Shown here piece after piece: positions 28,845 to 38,881 of a DNA stretch of 64,000 bases (the first letter of the stretch is position 1; each line of letters opens with the position of its first letter). This DNA is from Arthrobacter sp. Hiyo4 (GTDB lineage: Bacteria; Actinomycetota; Actinomycetes; Actinomycetales; Micrococcaceae). The notes below the pieces were generated by a model. The model was given only the letters and a program-made list of their open reading frames with translations. It ran no database searches and was not told the origin of the DNA. The position numbers and the translations under genes are program-made. The stretch is from assembly GCA_002370555.1 (NCBI GenBank), contig AP014718.1, forward strand, positions 1,612,001 through 1,676,000, given 5' to 3'.

Positions 28845-30220
28845 CGAGAATTTCGACGGACCCGACCTAGTGGTGGCCGGTGCCGGGGGCGGGCTGATCG
28901 CCGCGCTGAGGGCCGCCCAGTTGGGGCAGTCAGTACTGGTGCTGGAGGCCAACAAGCACTTCCGCCGCGGAAACAACACGGCCATGTCCACGGCAATGAT
29001 TCCCGGGGCGGGTCCCGCTTCCAGAAGGAGGCCTCAGTGGCCGACTCACCCGAGGCCTTCGTCGCAGACATCTTGGCCAAGACCCACGGCGAGGCCGATC
29101 CTGTGCTGGCCCGCGCGCTGGCCGAGGTCAGCGCGCGGTTGGTCGAATGGATGGCTGACGACTTGGCTGTTCCGCTCTCCCTGGTCACCGATTTCCCCTA
29201 TCCCGGCCACTCGAGTTTCCGCTGCCACACTGTGCCGGGGCGCATCGGCACGGTTCTGCTCGACCTCCTGATGGCGCAGGTGACCAAATCCGAACTGATC
29301 GACATGTACGTGCCGGCACGGCTGATCGACGTGCTCGCCCCGGACGGCGTCGTCAGCGGCGTCATCGTTGAAACGCCGGAGGGCCGGGAAGAGATCCCCA
29401 CCCGCGCCGTTCTGCTGGCCACCAATGGCTTCGGCGCCAACCGGGAGCTGGTGCAGCGATACATCCCCGAGATCGCCGGTGCTGTTTATCACGGCAGCGA
29501 AGAATCCACCGGTGATGCCCTGCGCATCGGCGCGAAGCTGGGAGCCGAGTCCGCCTATCTTGACGCCTACCAGGGGCACGCCGCTCTGGCAATGCCATCC
29601 GCCACCTTGGCAGGCTGGGCAACTGTCATGCATGGAGGCTTGCTGGTCAACAGCGGGGGAGAACGCTTCGGGGACGAGACGCAGGGGTACTCCGAGTACG
29701 CCAAGGAATCCCTGGCGCATGCAGACGGCCGGTCCTGGATCATTATCGACCAGCGGATCCACGACTCCTGCCTGAGCTTCCAGGATTTCCGGGACACCGT
29801 GGAAACCGGGGGCGTGCGCTGGGCCGGGGACGCCCAAGCACTGGCGGCCCAGATCGGGGTCGACGCCGACGGGCTTAAGAAAACACTGGTACGGGCCCGG
29901 AACGCCGCCCTCGGCACAGCGGCAGACTCTTTCGGCAGGATGTCCTGGGAGGCCCGCTGGAAGGCCGGCTGGGCGCCATCGCCGTCCAGCCTGCCCTCTT
30001 CCACACCCAAGGCGGCCTGAGGGTGGACGCACACGCCAGGTTACTGACCGCGGATGGCATGCCGATCCCGGGGCTGTATGCCTCGGGAGGCGCCGCGATA
30101 GGAATTTCCGGCCATGGCGCCGGGGGTTATCTGGCCGGCAACGGACTGCTGCCCGCTCTCGGGCTGGCCTTCCTCGCCGCTGAGGATGCCTCGCAGCGTT
30201 TCGCTGAGCGGAACAAATAG
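28831..30220 (+). CDS. FAD-dependent fumarate-reductase/ketosteroid-dehydrogenase-type flavoprotein (frameshifted)
   Basis: The FAD-binding Rossmann motif is VVAGAGGGLIAALRAAQLG near residue 11, followed by VLEANKHFRRGNNTAMS. The catalytic-domain text includes IGAKLGAESAYLDAYQGH and, near the end, GLYASGGAAIGISGHGAGGY, typical of the fumarate reductase/KstD superfamily. Shifts lie near 29015 and 29965. ATG at 28831 follows AAGGAG. It probably desaturates or reduces a pathway intermediate. The 3' end carries candidate operator copy 3. Confidence 0.78.
30200..30214. promoter_or_regulatory. Candidate IclR operator, copy 3
   Basis: TTCGCTGAGCGGAAC lies inside the 3' end of the flavoprotein gene, 152 bp before copy 4. 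Its coding location means it could be chance, but the full 15-bp agreement is notable. Confidence 0.4.
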
Positions 30221-30351
30221 CCCAGCTGGCCCCAGTTCTTAACGACTTATCCTGCTTTCCAAGTCAGCGAGACGGCAAGTATCACCCAAAATAGGCAGAT
30301 ATTTCTGTCTTTTCCATAGGTCAACGGTTAGACTGGGTTTTTGGCAAGTGT

Positions 30352-30366
30352 TTCACTGAGCGGAAC
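30352..30366. promoter_or_regulatory. Candidate IclR operator, copy 4
   Basis: TTCACTGAGCGGAAC ends 11 bp before the CoA-transferase ATG at 30378, a position suited to repression. Confidence 0.55.
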
Positions 30367-30377
30367 GGTATGAATTG

Positions 30378-31573
30378 ATGTCACAGGTACAGCCCCTCGA
30401 AGGTCTCCGGGTGCTCGATGTTTCGACCATCCTTGCCGGCCCGCTATGCTGCCAGATTCTGGGTGACTTCGGTGCCGAAATCATCAAGATCGAGCATCCC
30501 ACCATGGGGGACAGCATGCGCGGGCACGGAGAAAGCAAAAACGGCGTCCCCATCTGGTGGAAGGAAATTTCCCGCAACAAGCGCACTGTGGCACTGAACC
30601 TCAGTATCGAGGACGGCGCGGAGATCTTTAGGAAATTGGTGGCCACAGCGGACGTGGTGGTGGAAAACTTCCGGCCCGGAACCCTCGAACGCTGGGGGCT
30701 CGGGCCCGAGGTTCTGTCCGGTATCAACTCCGGGCTGGTGCTGGTCCGGCTGACGGGCTTCGGCCAGGTCGGACCCTACTCCTCCAGGCCTGGATTCGGA
30801 ACGTTGGCCGAAGCCATGAGCGGATTTGCCCACCTGACCGGAGAAGCGGACGGGCCTCCGACCCTCCCGGCCTTCGGCCTGGCCGACAGCATCTGCGGCA
30901 TCGCGGCATCATCGGCGGTTTTGATGGCACTGCGGCATCGGGACCAGACGGGCGAGGGCCAAACCGTGGACCTGAGTATCCTGGAGCCAATCATGACAGC
31001 GGTGGGCCCCGGGCCGACCATCTACCAGCAACTGGGAATCATCGGCCAGCGTAACGGCAACCGCTCGACGAACAATGCCCCACGCAACACCTACCTGACG
31101 AAGGACGACCGCTGGGTTGCGGTTTCCACCAGCGCCCAGCGCATCGCAGAACGGGTGATGCACCTGGTTGGCCATCCCGAAGTAATTGATAAGCCTTGGT
31201 TCAAGGCAGGAAGCACCAGGGTCCAGCATGTGGAGGAACTGGATTCATACGTTGGATCTTGGATCCGGGAGCGCAACCGCGACGAGGTCATGGCTGCCTT
31301 CGAGGACGCAGGCGCAGCCATCGCCGCGATCTACGATGCCAAGGACATCGTGGAGGACCCGCATATCCGCGAAACCGAAATGTTGGTCGAAGTCCAGGAC
31401 CCGGACCTGGGCAACATCCTGCAGCACAACGTGATGTGGCGGATGAGCAAAACCCCGGCCGCATCAAATTCACCGGACGCAGTCTGGGCCAGGACACGGA
31501 CAGTGTGCTCCATGAGCTCGGTTACAGCGACGACGAAGTTTCATCCTTCAGGGAAAGAGAAGCCATCAAATGA
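30378..31573 (+). CDS. CaiB/BaiF-type CoA-transferase (frameshift near 31445)
   Basis: Family III CoA-transferase, about 398 residues after repair. The N-terminus has LRVLDVSTILAGPLCCQILG and FGAEIIKIEHP, with ENFRPGTLERWGLGPEVL and TGFGQVGPYSSRPGFGTLAE downstream. It moves CoA between a donor such as succinyl-CoA and a carboxylic acid. It starts the second operon of the island, directly below operator copy 4, and its stop overlaps the next start by ATGA. Confidence 0.85.
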
Positions 31574-32382
31574 GTGACCAACTACTCGACGCCGTCACGA
31601 GCGGCGTGCAGTATGTGGACCTGGGGCGTCAGCTGCGGGTCGGCATGCCGCAGTCACCTAACCACCCCCAGTTCTGGCACACGCTGCCCCGACGCCACGG
31701 AGACATGGTCCGCAGCGACGGTGGCAGCGCCGCAAATGACATGATCACTACCGGCACCCACGTTGGAACGCATATTGACGCCCTCGCGCACGTAAGCCAG
31801 GACGGTAAACTGTTCGGCGGCGCTGATGCCGGAGCCTCCTGCCTGGGCGGAAAATACGTCGAGCACGGCGTGCACACCATCGAGCCCATGGTCCGGCGCG
31901 GTATCCTTCTGGATCCGGCAACGTACCTGGGCCTGCCGGATCTGGAGGGCGGCTACGAAATCACCGTTGCCGATCTGCAGGGGTCCCTGGAGCACCACGG
32001 GATGCAGATCAAATCCGGGGACGTCGTGTTGATCCGCTCCGGCTGGGGCAAGAAATTTGCCGAGGGACAACCATACGTTGGTGGTCCCAGCGGCGTCCCG
32101 GGCATCGGTGAAGCCGGTGCGGACTGGCTGGCCGCCCAGGGCATTCACGCCGCCGGTGCCGACACCATCGCCTTCGAACGGTTGGCCCCCGGCGGAGGGC
32201 ATGCACAATTGCCAGCCCACCGGGTTTTCCTGGTCGAGAATGGCATCTACATTATCGAGGCGCTGGACCTGGAAGAGCTGGCAAAGAAAAAGATTTACGA
32301 ATTCACCTTTGTTCTGGTGCCGTTGAACATCTTCGGCGCCACAGGGTCCCCGGTCCGCCCCCTGGCGTTGGTCTCGGCATGA
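31570..32382 (+). CDS. Cyclase family metal-dependent hydrolase
   Basis: Intact, 270 residues. The metal-binding signature is TGTHVGTHIDALAHV, as in kynurenine formamidase, isatin hydrolase and other members of the putative cyclase family. DVVLIRSGWGKKF and ADTIAFERLAP complete the fold. It likely hydrolyses an amide, lactam or cyclic ester. It overlaps both neighbours by ATGA. Confidence 0.85.
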   Translation: MSDQLLDAVTSGVQYVDLGRQLRVGMPQSPNHPQFWHTLPRRHGDMVRSDGGSAANDMITTGTHVGTHIDALAHVSQDGKLFGGADAGASCLGGKYVEHGVHTIEPMVRRGILLDPATYLGLPDLEGGYEITVADLQGSLEHHGMQIKSGDVVLIRSGWGKKFAEGQPYVGGPSGVPGIGEAGADWLAAQGIHAAGADTIAFERLAPGGGHAQLPAHRVFLVENGIYIIEALDLEELAKKKIYEFTFVLVPLNIFGATGSPVRPLALVSA

Positions 32383-33849
32383 GCAGCGAATCTGCAGTGA
32401 CGGCGGAACCCACCCTGGCCCAACAGCTCGCGGCATTCGCCGCAGGCGTCCGTTACGAGGACCTGCCGACAGACGTCGTCGACAGCATTAAGTCCAGGGT
32501 CCTGGACATCCTCGGGATCTGCGCGGCGGCCGCGCCCTGGACACGTCCCGGGCCGCCAGGCAGTGGGCCGGGACCAGGGCGGCACAGCCCAGGCCGACGC
32601 CGTGGGGGTTCAGACCAGGCTGCCCGCAGCCCAGGCAGCCTTCGTGAACGGCGTGCTGGCCCATTCCCTCGATTACGACGACACCCATCTGCCCTCTGTG
32701 CTGCATCCGAGCGCGAGTGTTATCCCCGCAGTCCTGGCCGCGGCCCAGGCCGGGGCGCCAGCGGTAAGGAACTGATCCGGGCTGTGGCTATCGGACTGGA
32801 GGTCTGTGTCCGGCTGGGCATGGCCGGCTATGACAAGAAAACCAGAACTCCACCTTTTTTGAACACGGACAGCATGCCACCTCCATCTGCGGCGCCATGG
32901 GATCCGCAGCCGGAGTAGCGGCCCTGTACGGAGGAGAGGAGATGATCTGCGACGCCCTGGGAGTCGCAGCATCCATGGCCTCAGGCATTATCGAATCTAA
33001 CCGGACGGGCGGAACGGTGAAAAGAATTCACTGTGGGTGGGCCGCCCATTCCGCGGTCAACGCCGTGGATCTGGTGCGCTACGGGCTCACGGGGCCGCCC
33101 ACTGTGCTGGAGGGCAGGTTCGGATTCTTCCAGGCCTGGCTTCACGGGGTCTACGAAGCGGATGCCATCACCGACGGACTGGGGAGCACCTGGTCCATCC
33201 AGGAAATATTTTTCAAACCTTACCCGGCCAATCACTTCACGCATGCCGCGGTGGACGCGGCATCTGCCCTGCGGCGGGCGGGCATCTCCCCGGAGGATAT
33301 CGATTCTCTGGTCCTGGGCGTCCCAGCGCCAAATCTACGCACCATCGGCGAACCCATCGAGGTCAAGCGTCGCCCGGAGACCGGCTACATGGCGCAGTTC
33401 TCCGGCCCCTATGCCGTCGCCGCAGGATTGTTGGGCGGAGGCGGGCTGGAAGTGGGCCTGGATGACTACACCGACGAGCTCGCCCGGGATCCGTACCGCC
33501 GGTCGATCATGGACAAGGTTCAGGTGGTTCCGGATGATGAATGTACGGCCATCTTTCCGATGCAGTTTCCCGCTGTCCTCACTGCGCGGCTTACCGACGG
33601 CAGGGTTCTGGTGGAAAAGGTGCTGACCACCCGCGGGGACCCCAGCGCCCGCTCAGCTTCGATGAACTGACCCGCAAGTTCAGGGACAACGCCTGCCGCA
33701 CGATGGGCGCGGAGGCGATGGACCGGTTGGAAAGCCTTTGTCGAATCCTGGAACAGTGCACCGATATCGGCGGCGTTTTTGCAGATCTCACGACGGTGGA
33801 TGCGGGCGGCCGCCCGAAAAAAACCACATCAGCTCCAATCCATTCATAG
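32379..33849 (+). CDS. MmgE/PrpD family protein 2 (several frameshifts)
   Basis: Family text is spread over several frames: YEDLPTDVVDSIKSRVLDIL, FVNGVLAHSLDYDDTHLPSV, GMGSAAGVAALYGG-like sequence, and GGTVKRIHCGWAAHSAVNAV followed by FKPYPANHFTHAAVDAA. Shifts lie near 32525, 32755, 32850 and 33640. After repair it is about 490 residues. It differs clearly from the MmgE/PrpD protein at 27460, so the pathway probably has two hydration, dehydration or epimerisation steps. The stop precedes the amidohydrolase start by 15 bp. Confidence 0.72.
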
Positions 33850-33864
33850 ACAGGAAGGCATGGC

Positions 33865-35327
33865 ATGTCAGCTTACGACGTCGTCATCAAGAACGTTAAG
33901 GTGGTCCGTCCGGGTCACGACTCCGTGGAATCGTTGGATGTCGCGGTTAAGGACGGCAAGTTCGCCGCCATTGAGGCGAACATCGACGCCGGCTCGGCCC
34001 ACGAAGTCGTGGACGGCCGTGGCAAGCACCTGTTCCCCGGTGTAGTGGATGTTCATCAACATTGGGGCATTTACAACCCGCTGTCCGAAGACGCCGACAG
34101 CGAGAGCCGGGCCAGCGCCCAGGGCGGAGTTACCAGTGGAATCACCTACATCCGCACGGGAGCCTACTATCTGAACAAGTCCGGCCCCTACCGGGAGATC
34201 TTCCCCGAAATTCTAGAGGCAGCTGATGGCCGCGCCTTCATTGACTACGGCTTTCATGTCGCACCCATTCTCAAGCAGCACATCGATGAAATCCCGGCCC
34301 TGCTGGATATGGGGGTTCCCTCCTTCAAGATCTTTATGTTCTACGGCACCCACGGCCTGCACGGGCGCTCAACGGACCAGAGCAAGTTCCTGATGATGCC
34401 GGAGGGGGATTCCTATGACTACGCGCACTTCGAATTTGTCATGCGCGGCATTGAAAAGGCGCGCCGGGATCCTAAATATGCGCTGATCAAGGACCAGATT
34501 TCACTCTCCCTGCACTGCGAAACCGCCGAAATCATGCGTGCATACACCAAGCTGGTGGAGGAGGAAGGCAAGCTCACCGGGCTGGAGGCCTACAGCGCCT
34601 CCCGGCCACCGCACTCCGAGGGGCTCGCGATCACCATTGCGTCCTATCTGGCGCACGAGACGGAGCTGCCCAATATCAATCTGCTGCACCTGACATCCCG
34701 CAAGGCCATCGAGGCCGCCATGCTGATGCAGGGCGCCTTTCCCCACATCAACTTCCGCCGCGAAGTGACGGTAGGGCACCTGCTCGCCGACTGCCACAGC
34801 GCCAATCTGGGCGGCAAAGTGAACCCGCCACTGCGCCCGCGCGAGGACGTCGAGGCGCTCTGGGATCATCTGCTCGCTGGGAATTTTGACTGGGTAACCT
34901 CCGACCATGCCTGCTGTAAAGAGGAGACCAAGTTCGGAGACCCCAAGGAGGATGTCTTCCTGGCCAAATCGGGCTTCGGCGGTGCCGAGTATCTGTTGGC
35001 AGGCATGATCTCCGAGGGACGTAAACGAGGGCTTTCGTACAACAGGATTGCCGAACTCGTCGCCAAAAACCCGGCCGAACGCTATGGGATGTCGGGCAAG
35101 GGGAACCTGGTTCCAGGATACGACGCAGACTTCGTTTTGGTCGATGACACAGTGAACTATGTGGTTCATGCAGAGGATTCCCTCTCCGCCCAGGAATACA
35201 CCCCCTTTGAGGGCTTCGAGCTGACCGCAGCGGTGACAGACACGTATCTACGCGGGCCGCTGTATTCAGCGACGGCAAGATCCTCGGTGAACCGCGAGGA
35301 CAGTTCATTAAGAGATCCGGCAACTGA
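33865..35327 (+). CDS. Dihydropyrimidinase/hydantoinase/allantoinase-type amidohydrolase (frameshift near 35263)
   Basis: About 487 residues. Metal-site motifs of the cyclic amidohydrolase family are all present: GVVDVHQHWG (HxH), PSFKIFMFYG with the carboxylated Lys, LSLHCETAEIM, NLLHLTSRKA and VTSDHACC. The C-terminal frame switches near 35263 to FSDGKILGEPRGQF and stops at 35327. ATG at 33865 follows AGGAAGG. It should open a cyclic ureide, imide or lactam. It is the last gene of the operon starting at 30378. Confidence 0.85.
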
Positions 35328-35626
35328 GCTGATTAGGACGGGGCCGGGACAGCTCTCGGCCCCCGTCCGGGTGCGACGTTGCACCCAGTAAAGAAGATCT
35401 CCGCTGAAAATCGGCTGCAACCGGGAAGCCCGTATGCAGGAAGTGGTCCCTTCGAAGCGGACCATTCGGGAAACCATGTCATGAACAGGTAACCGGAGCC
35501 GGTGCCTCTTCCTGGCCCGGTAGAGGTGTCGAGCTGTCACTGGCGGAGATGAGTACCAGCGGCTGGGTCGGCGCCGCAATATCAAACGCGGCCTGGCGTA
35601 ACTAACTAACACGAAAGTATGGCGGG

Positions 35627-36883
35627 TCAGGCTGCGGTGGCGGGCGTGATGGTGACGTCGTAGCCGAGGCTGATGAGTTTGTTGATGGCGTTGTTTTTGG
35701 CCTTGATCGGGTTGATCCGCGTGTAGTGGTCCGCGCCGGGGTCTGTATAGCACTCGCCGTTGGCGAGCATGTGCCAGACGGCGTTCAGGATGTTGTGTTC
35801 GAGGGCGACGAGCGCCTTCGGTCGGCCGCGTCTGGCCGCGGTGCGCTGGTATTTGGCGGCCAGGTAGGTGTCGTTGGTCCGTGCGGCGGACATGGCCGCT
35901 ATGCCGAGGGCTGCTTTGAGGTATTTGTTGCCGGGCAGGATGTGGGCGGATTTGATCCGTCCGGCTGATTCGTTGGCGCCGGGACAGACGCCGGCCCAGG
36001 ACGCGAGCCGGCCGGGTGTTTCGAAGACGCTCATGTCCGCGCCGGTTTCGGCGATGATGACGTCGGCGACGTTGAGAGAGACTCCGGGGATGGTGGCCAG
36101 GGCTTCCCTGGCGTCACGAAAGGGTTCCATCGCCTCCTCGATCCGTGCGGTGAGTGAGTCGATGATGCGGGTCTGGGCATCGATCTGGTCCAGATGCAGC
36201 CGGGTCATGAAGGCATGGTGGGGTTTGAACCTGCCGGTGAGTGCGTCGACGAGGGCGGGGATTTTGGAGCGCAGCCTTCCCTTGGCCAGCGCGGCGAGGA
36301 CTTCCGGGTCGCGTTCACCCTGGATGAGGGCGTCGAGCATCGCCCGGGACGAGACCCCGGTCAGGTCTGAGACCACCGAGGAGAGTTTGATCCCGGATCC
36401 TTCCAGGAACTTCTCCAGGCGTTGGATTTCACGGACCCGGTCACGGGTGGCGGTTGCCCGCGCCCGGGTGAGGTCCCGCAGGTCGCGGATCGGTTCGGGC
36501 GGGACGAACGAGGCCCGCAGCAGTCCGTGCGCACCGAGTTGGGCGAGCCAGGCAGCGTCGGAAACGTCTGTTTTGCGTCCCGGGATGTTCCTGGCCGACT
36601 TGGCGTTGACCAGCATCACCGGCAGCGTCTCTTCGAACACGTAGAAGAACGGCTTCCAGTAATCGCTGGTCGCTTCCATCACCACGGTGGTCACATGCTC
36701 GCGTTCCAGGAACTCCCGCAGCTCAAGAATCTGCGCCGTGGTCGCACCCCAGGTGGTCACCGTCGAGGTGTACGTCCCGGCGCGTGGACCCGGGACCCGC
36801 AGACAGAGCTTCGCGTCGCGTTTGGAAATATCCAAACCGGCGGCCCGCTCGTGAACAATATCCATGACATATCCTCCTGACAC
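35627..36883 (-). CDS. IS110-family transposase, copy 1
   Basis: Intact, 418 residues. The N-terminal DEDD/RuvC-like domain has AAGLDISKRDAKLCL and VVMEATSDYWKPFFY, then DVSDAAWLAQLGAHG. The C-terminal domain has LATIPGVSLNVADVIIAETG and CPGANESAGRIKSA with the conserved Ser. It catalyses recombination of the circularised element. The protein is the same as copy 2. Confidence 0.92.
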   Translation of the reverse strand: MSGGYVMDIVHERAAGLDISKRDAKLCLRVPGPRAGTYTSTVTTWGATTAQILELREFLEREHVTTVVMEATSDYWKPFFYVFEETLPVMLVNAKSARNIPGRKTDVSDAAWLAQLGAHGLLRASFVPPEPIRDLRDLTRARATATRDRVREIQRLEKFLEGSGIKLSSVVSDLTGVSSRAMLDALIQGERDPEVLAALAKGRLRSKIPALVDALTGRFKPHHAFMTRLHLDQIDAQTRIIDSLTARIEEAMEPFRDAREALATIPGVSLNVADVIIAETGADMSVFETPGRLASWAGVCPGANESAGRIKSAHILPGNKYLKAALGIAAMSAARTNDTYLAAKYQRTAARRGRPKALVALEHNILNAVWHMLANGECYTDPGADHYTRINPIKAKNNAINKLISLGYDVTITPATAA

Positions 36884-37149
36884 CTTGAATCTTCAAAATG
36901 GTGGCGTCTGCTACGGGGAGGACAGGGAAAATATTCAGGAATCTAACACTCGTGCTCAACGGCAACAATCCACGGTTCCCGTGGAAGTCCTCCGCGCCAC
37001 GCTAACTAACGGACTCAAGGCACCAAGTTGGGTCGGCGTCGACCGTGGCAGACACCTCCATGATCCGCCAGCCACGACCGGCCCGCCAGAGACCGAACGT
37101 GGACGAGAACAACTTTCCCCGCCCACGGAGCGCCGGCGGCGCTGAACCG
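36884..37149 (-). ncRNA. Candidate bridge-RNA region of IS110 copy 1
   Basis: This 266-bp noncoding end lies upstream of the transposase, where IS110-group elements encode a bridge RNA. It holds the hairpin CCACGG-ttc-CCGTGG (36970-36984) and an internal CTAACTAAC (37002-37010) identical to the element's own left terminus and junction. This is the kind of guide match expected of a donor- or target-binding loop. RNA boundaries are not determined. Confidence 0.4.
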
Positions 37150-37174
37150 CTAACTAACACGAAAGTATGGCGGG

Positions 37175-38431
37175 TCAGGCTGCGGTGGCGGGCGTGATGG
37201 TGACGTCGTAGCCGAGGCTGATGAGTTTGTTGATGGCGTTGTTTTTGGCCTTGATTGGGTTGATCCGCGTGTAGTGGTCCGCGCCGGGGTCTGTATAGCA
37301 CTCGCCGTTGGCGAGCATGTGCCAGACGGCGTTCAGGATGTTGTGTTCGAGGGCGACGAGCGCCTTCGGTCGGCCGCGTCTGGCCGCGGTGCGCTGGTAT
37401 TTGGCGGCCAGGTAGGTGTCGTTGGTCCGTGCGGCGGACATGGCCGCTATGCCGAGGGCTGCTTTGAGGTATTTGTTGCCGGGCAGGATGTGGGCGGATT
37501 TGATCCGTCCGGCTGATTCGTTGGCGCCGGGACAGACGCCGGCCCAGGACGCGAGCCGGCCGGGTGTTTCGAAGACGCTCATGTCCGCGCCGGTTTCGGC
37601 GATGATGACGTCGGCGACGTTGAGAGAGACTCCGGGGATGGTGGCCAGGGCTTCCCTGGCGTCACGAAAGGGTTCCATCGCCTCCTCGATCCGTGCGGTG
37701 AGTGAGTCGATGATGCGGGTCTGGGCATCGATCTGGTCCAGATGCAGCCGGGTCATGAAGGCGTGGTGGGGTTTGAACCTGCCGGTGAGTGCGTCGACGA
37801 GGGCGGGGATTTTGGAGCGCAGCCTTCCCTTGGCCAGCGCGGCGAGGACTTCCGGGTCGCGTTCACCCTGGATGAGGGCGTCGAGCATCGCCCGGGACGA
37901 GACCCCGGTCAGGTCTGAGACCACCGAGGAGAGTTTGATCCCGGATCCTTCCAGGAACTTCTCCAGGCGTTGGATTTCACGGACCCGGTCACGGGTGGCG
38001 GTTGCCCGCGCCCGGGTGAGGTCCCGCAGGTCGCGGATCGGTTCGGGCGGGACGAACGAGGCCCGCAGCAGTCCGTGCGCACCGAGTTGGGCGAGCCAGG
38101 CAGCGTCGGAAACGTCTGTTTTGCGTCCCGGGATGTTCCTGGCCGACTTGGCGTTGACCAGCATCACCGGCAGCGTCTCTTCGAACACGTAGAAGAACGG
38201 CTTCCAGTAATCGCTGGTCGCTTCCATCACCACGGTGGTCACATGCTCGCGTTCCAGGAACTCCCGCAGCTCAAGAATCTGCGCCGTGGTCGCACCCCAG
38301 GTGGTCACCGTCGAGGTGTACGTCCCGGCGCGTGGACCCGGGACCCGCAGACAGAGCTTCGCGTCGCGTTTGGAAATATCCAAACCGGCGGCCCGCTCGT
38401 GAACAATATCCATGACATATCCTCCTGACAC
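37175..38431 (-). CDS. IS110-family transposase, copy 2
   Basis: Intact, 418 residues, with the same protein sequence as copy 1; the observed base differences within the gene are silent. Two intact copies in tandem suggest recent duplication or integration of a circle beside an existing copy. Confidence 0.92.
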   Translation of the reverse strand: MSGGYVMDIVHERAAGLDISKRDAKLCLRVPGPRAGTYTSTVTTWGATTAQILELREFLEREHVTTVVMEATSDYWKPFFYVFEETLPVMLVNAKSARNIPGRKTDVSDAAWLAQLGAHGLLRASFVPPEPIRDLRDLTRARATATRDRVREIQRLEKFLEGSGIKLSSVVSDLTGVSSRAMLDALIQGERDPEVLAALAKGRLRSKIPALVDALTGRFKPHHAFMTRLHLDQIDAQTRIIDSLTARIEEAMEPFRDAREALATIPGVSLNVADVIIAETGADMSVFETPGRLASWAGVCPGANESAGRIKSAHILPGNKYLKAALGIAAMSAARTNDTYLAAKYQRTAARRGRPKALVALEHNILNAVWHMLANGECYTDPGADHYTRINPIKAKNNAINKLISLGYDVTITPATAA

Positions 38432-38697
38432 CTTGAACCTTCAAAATGGTGGCGTCTGCTACGGGGAGGACAGGGAAAATATTCAGGAATCTAACACTCG
38501 TGCTCAACGGCAACAATCCACGGTTCCCGTGGAAGTCCTCCGCGCCACGCTAACTAACGGACTCAAGGCACCAAGTTGGGTCGGCGTCGACCGTGGCAGA
38601 CACCTCCATGATCCGCCAGCCACGACCGGCCCGCCAGAGACCGAACGTGGACGAGAACAACTTTCCCGCCCACGGAGCGCCGGCGGCGCTGAACCGC
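38432..38697 (-). ncRNA. Candidate bridge-RNA region of IS110 copy 2
   Basis: Same layout as 36884-37149, with the internal CTAACTAAC at 38550-38558. Its outer edge abuts chromosomal DNA rather than a second element, so any promoter formed by an end-to-end junction would be absent here. Confidence 0.35.
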
Positions 38698-38795
38698 TAA
38701 CTCGAAAATGAAGCCCGTAACGGGCCCCCTCGCCAGAGGGGAACAAAGACTAGTCCGAAAATGAGGTGTCGTTCCTGTGGTTGGCGCGTGTGGGG

Positions 38796-38869
38796 GTGCG
38801 TGAGTCGGTAGTGGTTTGACTGTTCGGTAGGTTCGCACCGCGACGGCTCAAGGGCCGGTCTCCTTTTCC
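38796..38869. repeat. IS1182-family element end, relic
   Basis: 74 bp match the left end of the IS1182-family element at 7093-7166 with one mismatch; the sequences then diverge. It is a stranded element end, cut by or lying beside the IS3-family insertion at 38882. Confidence 0.75.
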
Positions 38870-38881
38870 TGGAAAAGCACC

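Larger units (their letters stand above)
35602..37149 (-). mobile_element. IS110-family element, tandem copy 1
   Basis: A 1548-bp unit starting CTAACTAACACG and ending CTGAACCG, repeated head to tail at 37150. No terminal inverted repeats are seen, as expected for IS110. The transposase reads leftward; a 266-bp noncoding end lies upstream of it at 36884-37149. Confidence 0.85.
37150..38697 (-). mobile_element. IS110-family element, tandem copy 2
   Basis: Nearly identical to copy 1. I see differences at about 37254 (C/T), 37757 (A/G) and 38438 (T/C), and one C fewer in the run near 38665. The direct junction at 37150 joins the right end of this copy to the left end of copy 1, as in the circular intermediate. 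CTAACT is common to the left edge, the junction and the right edge (38697-38702). Confidence 0.85.

Noticed and set aside
35868-36644. 258-residue plus-strand frame opposite the IS110 transposase, repeated at 37416
   Set aside because: It recurs only because the whole element is duplicated; no family resemblance, and the opposite strand is a clear transposase.
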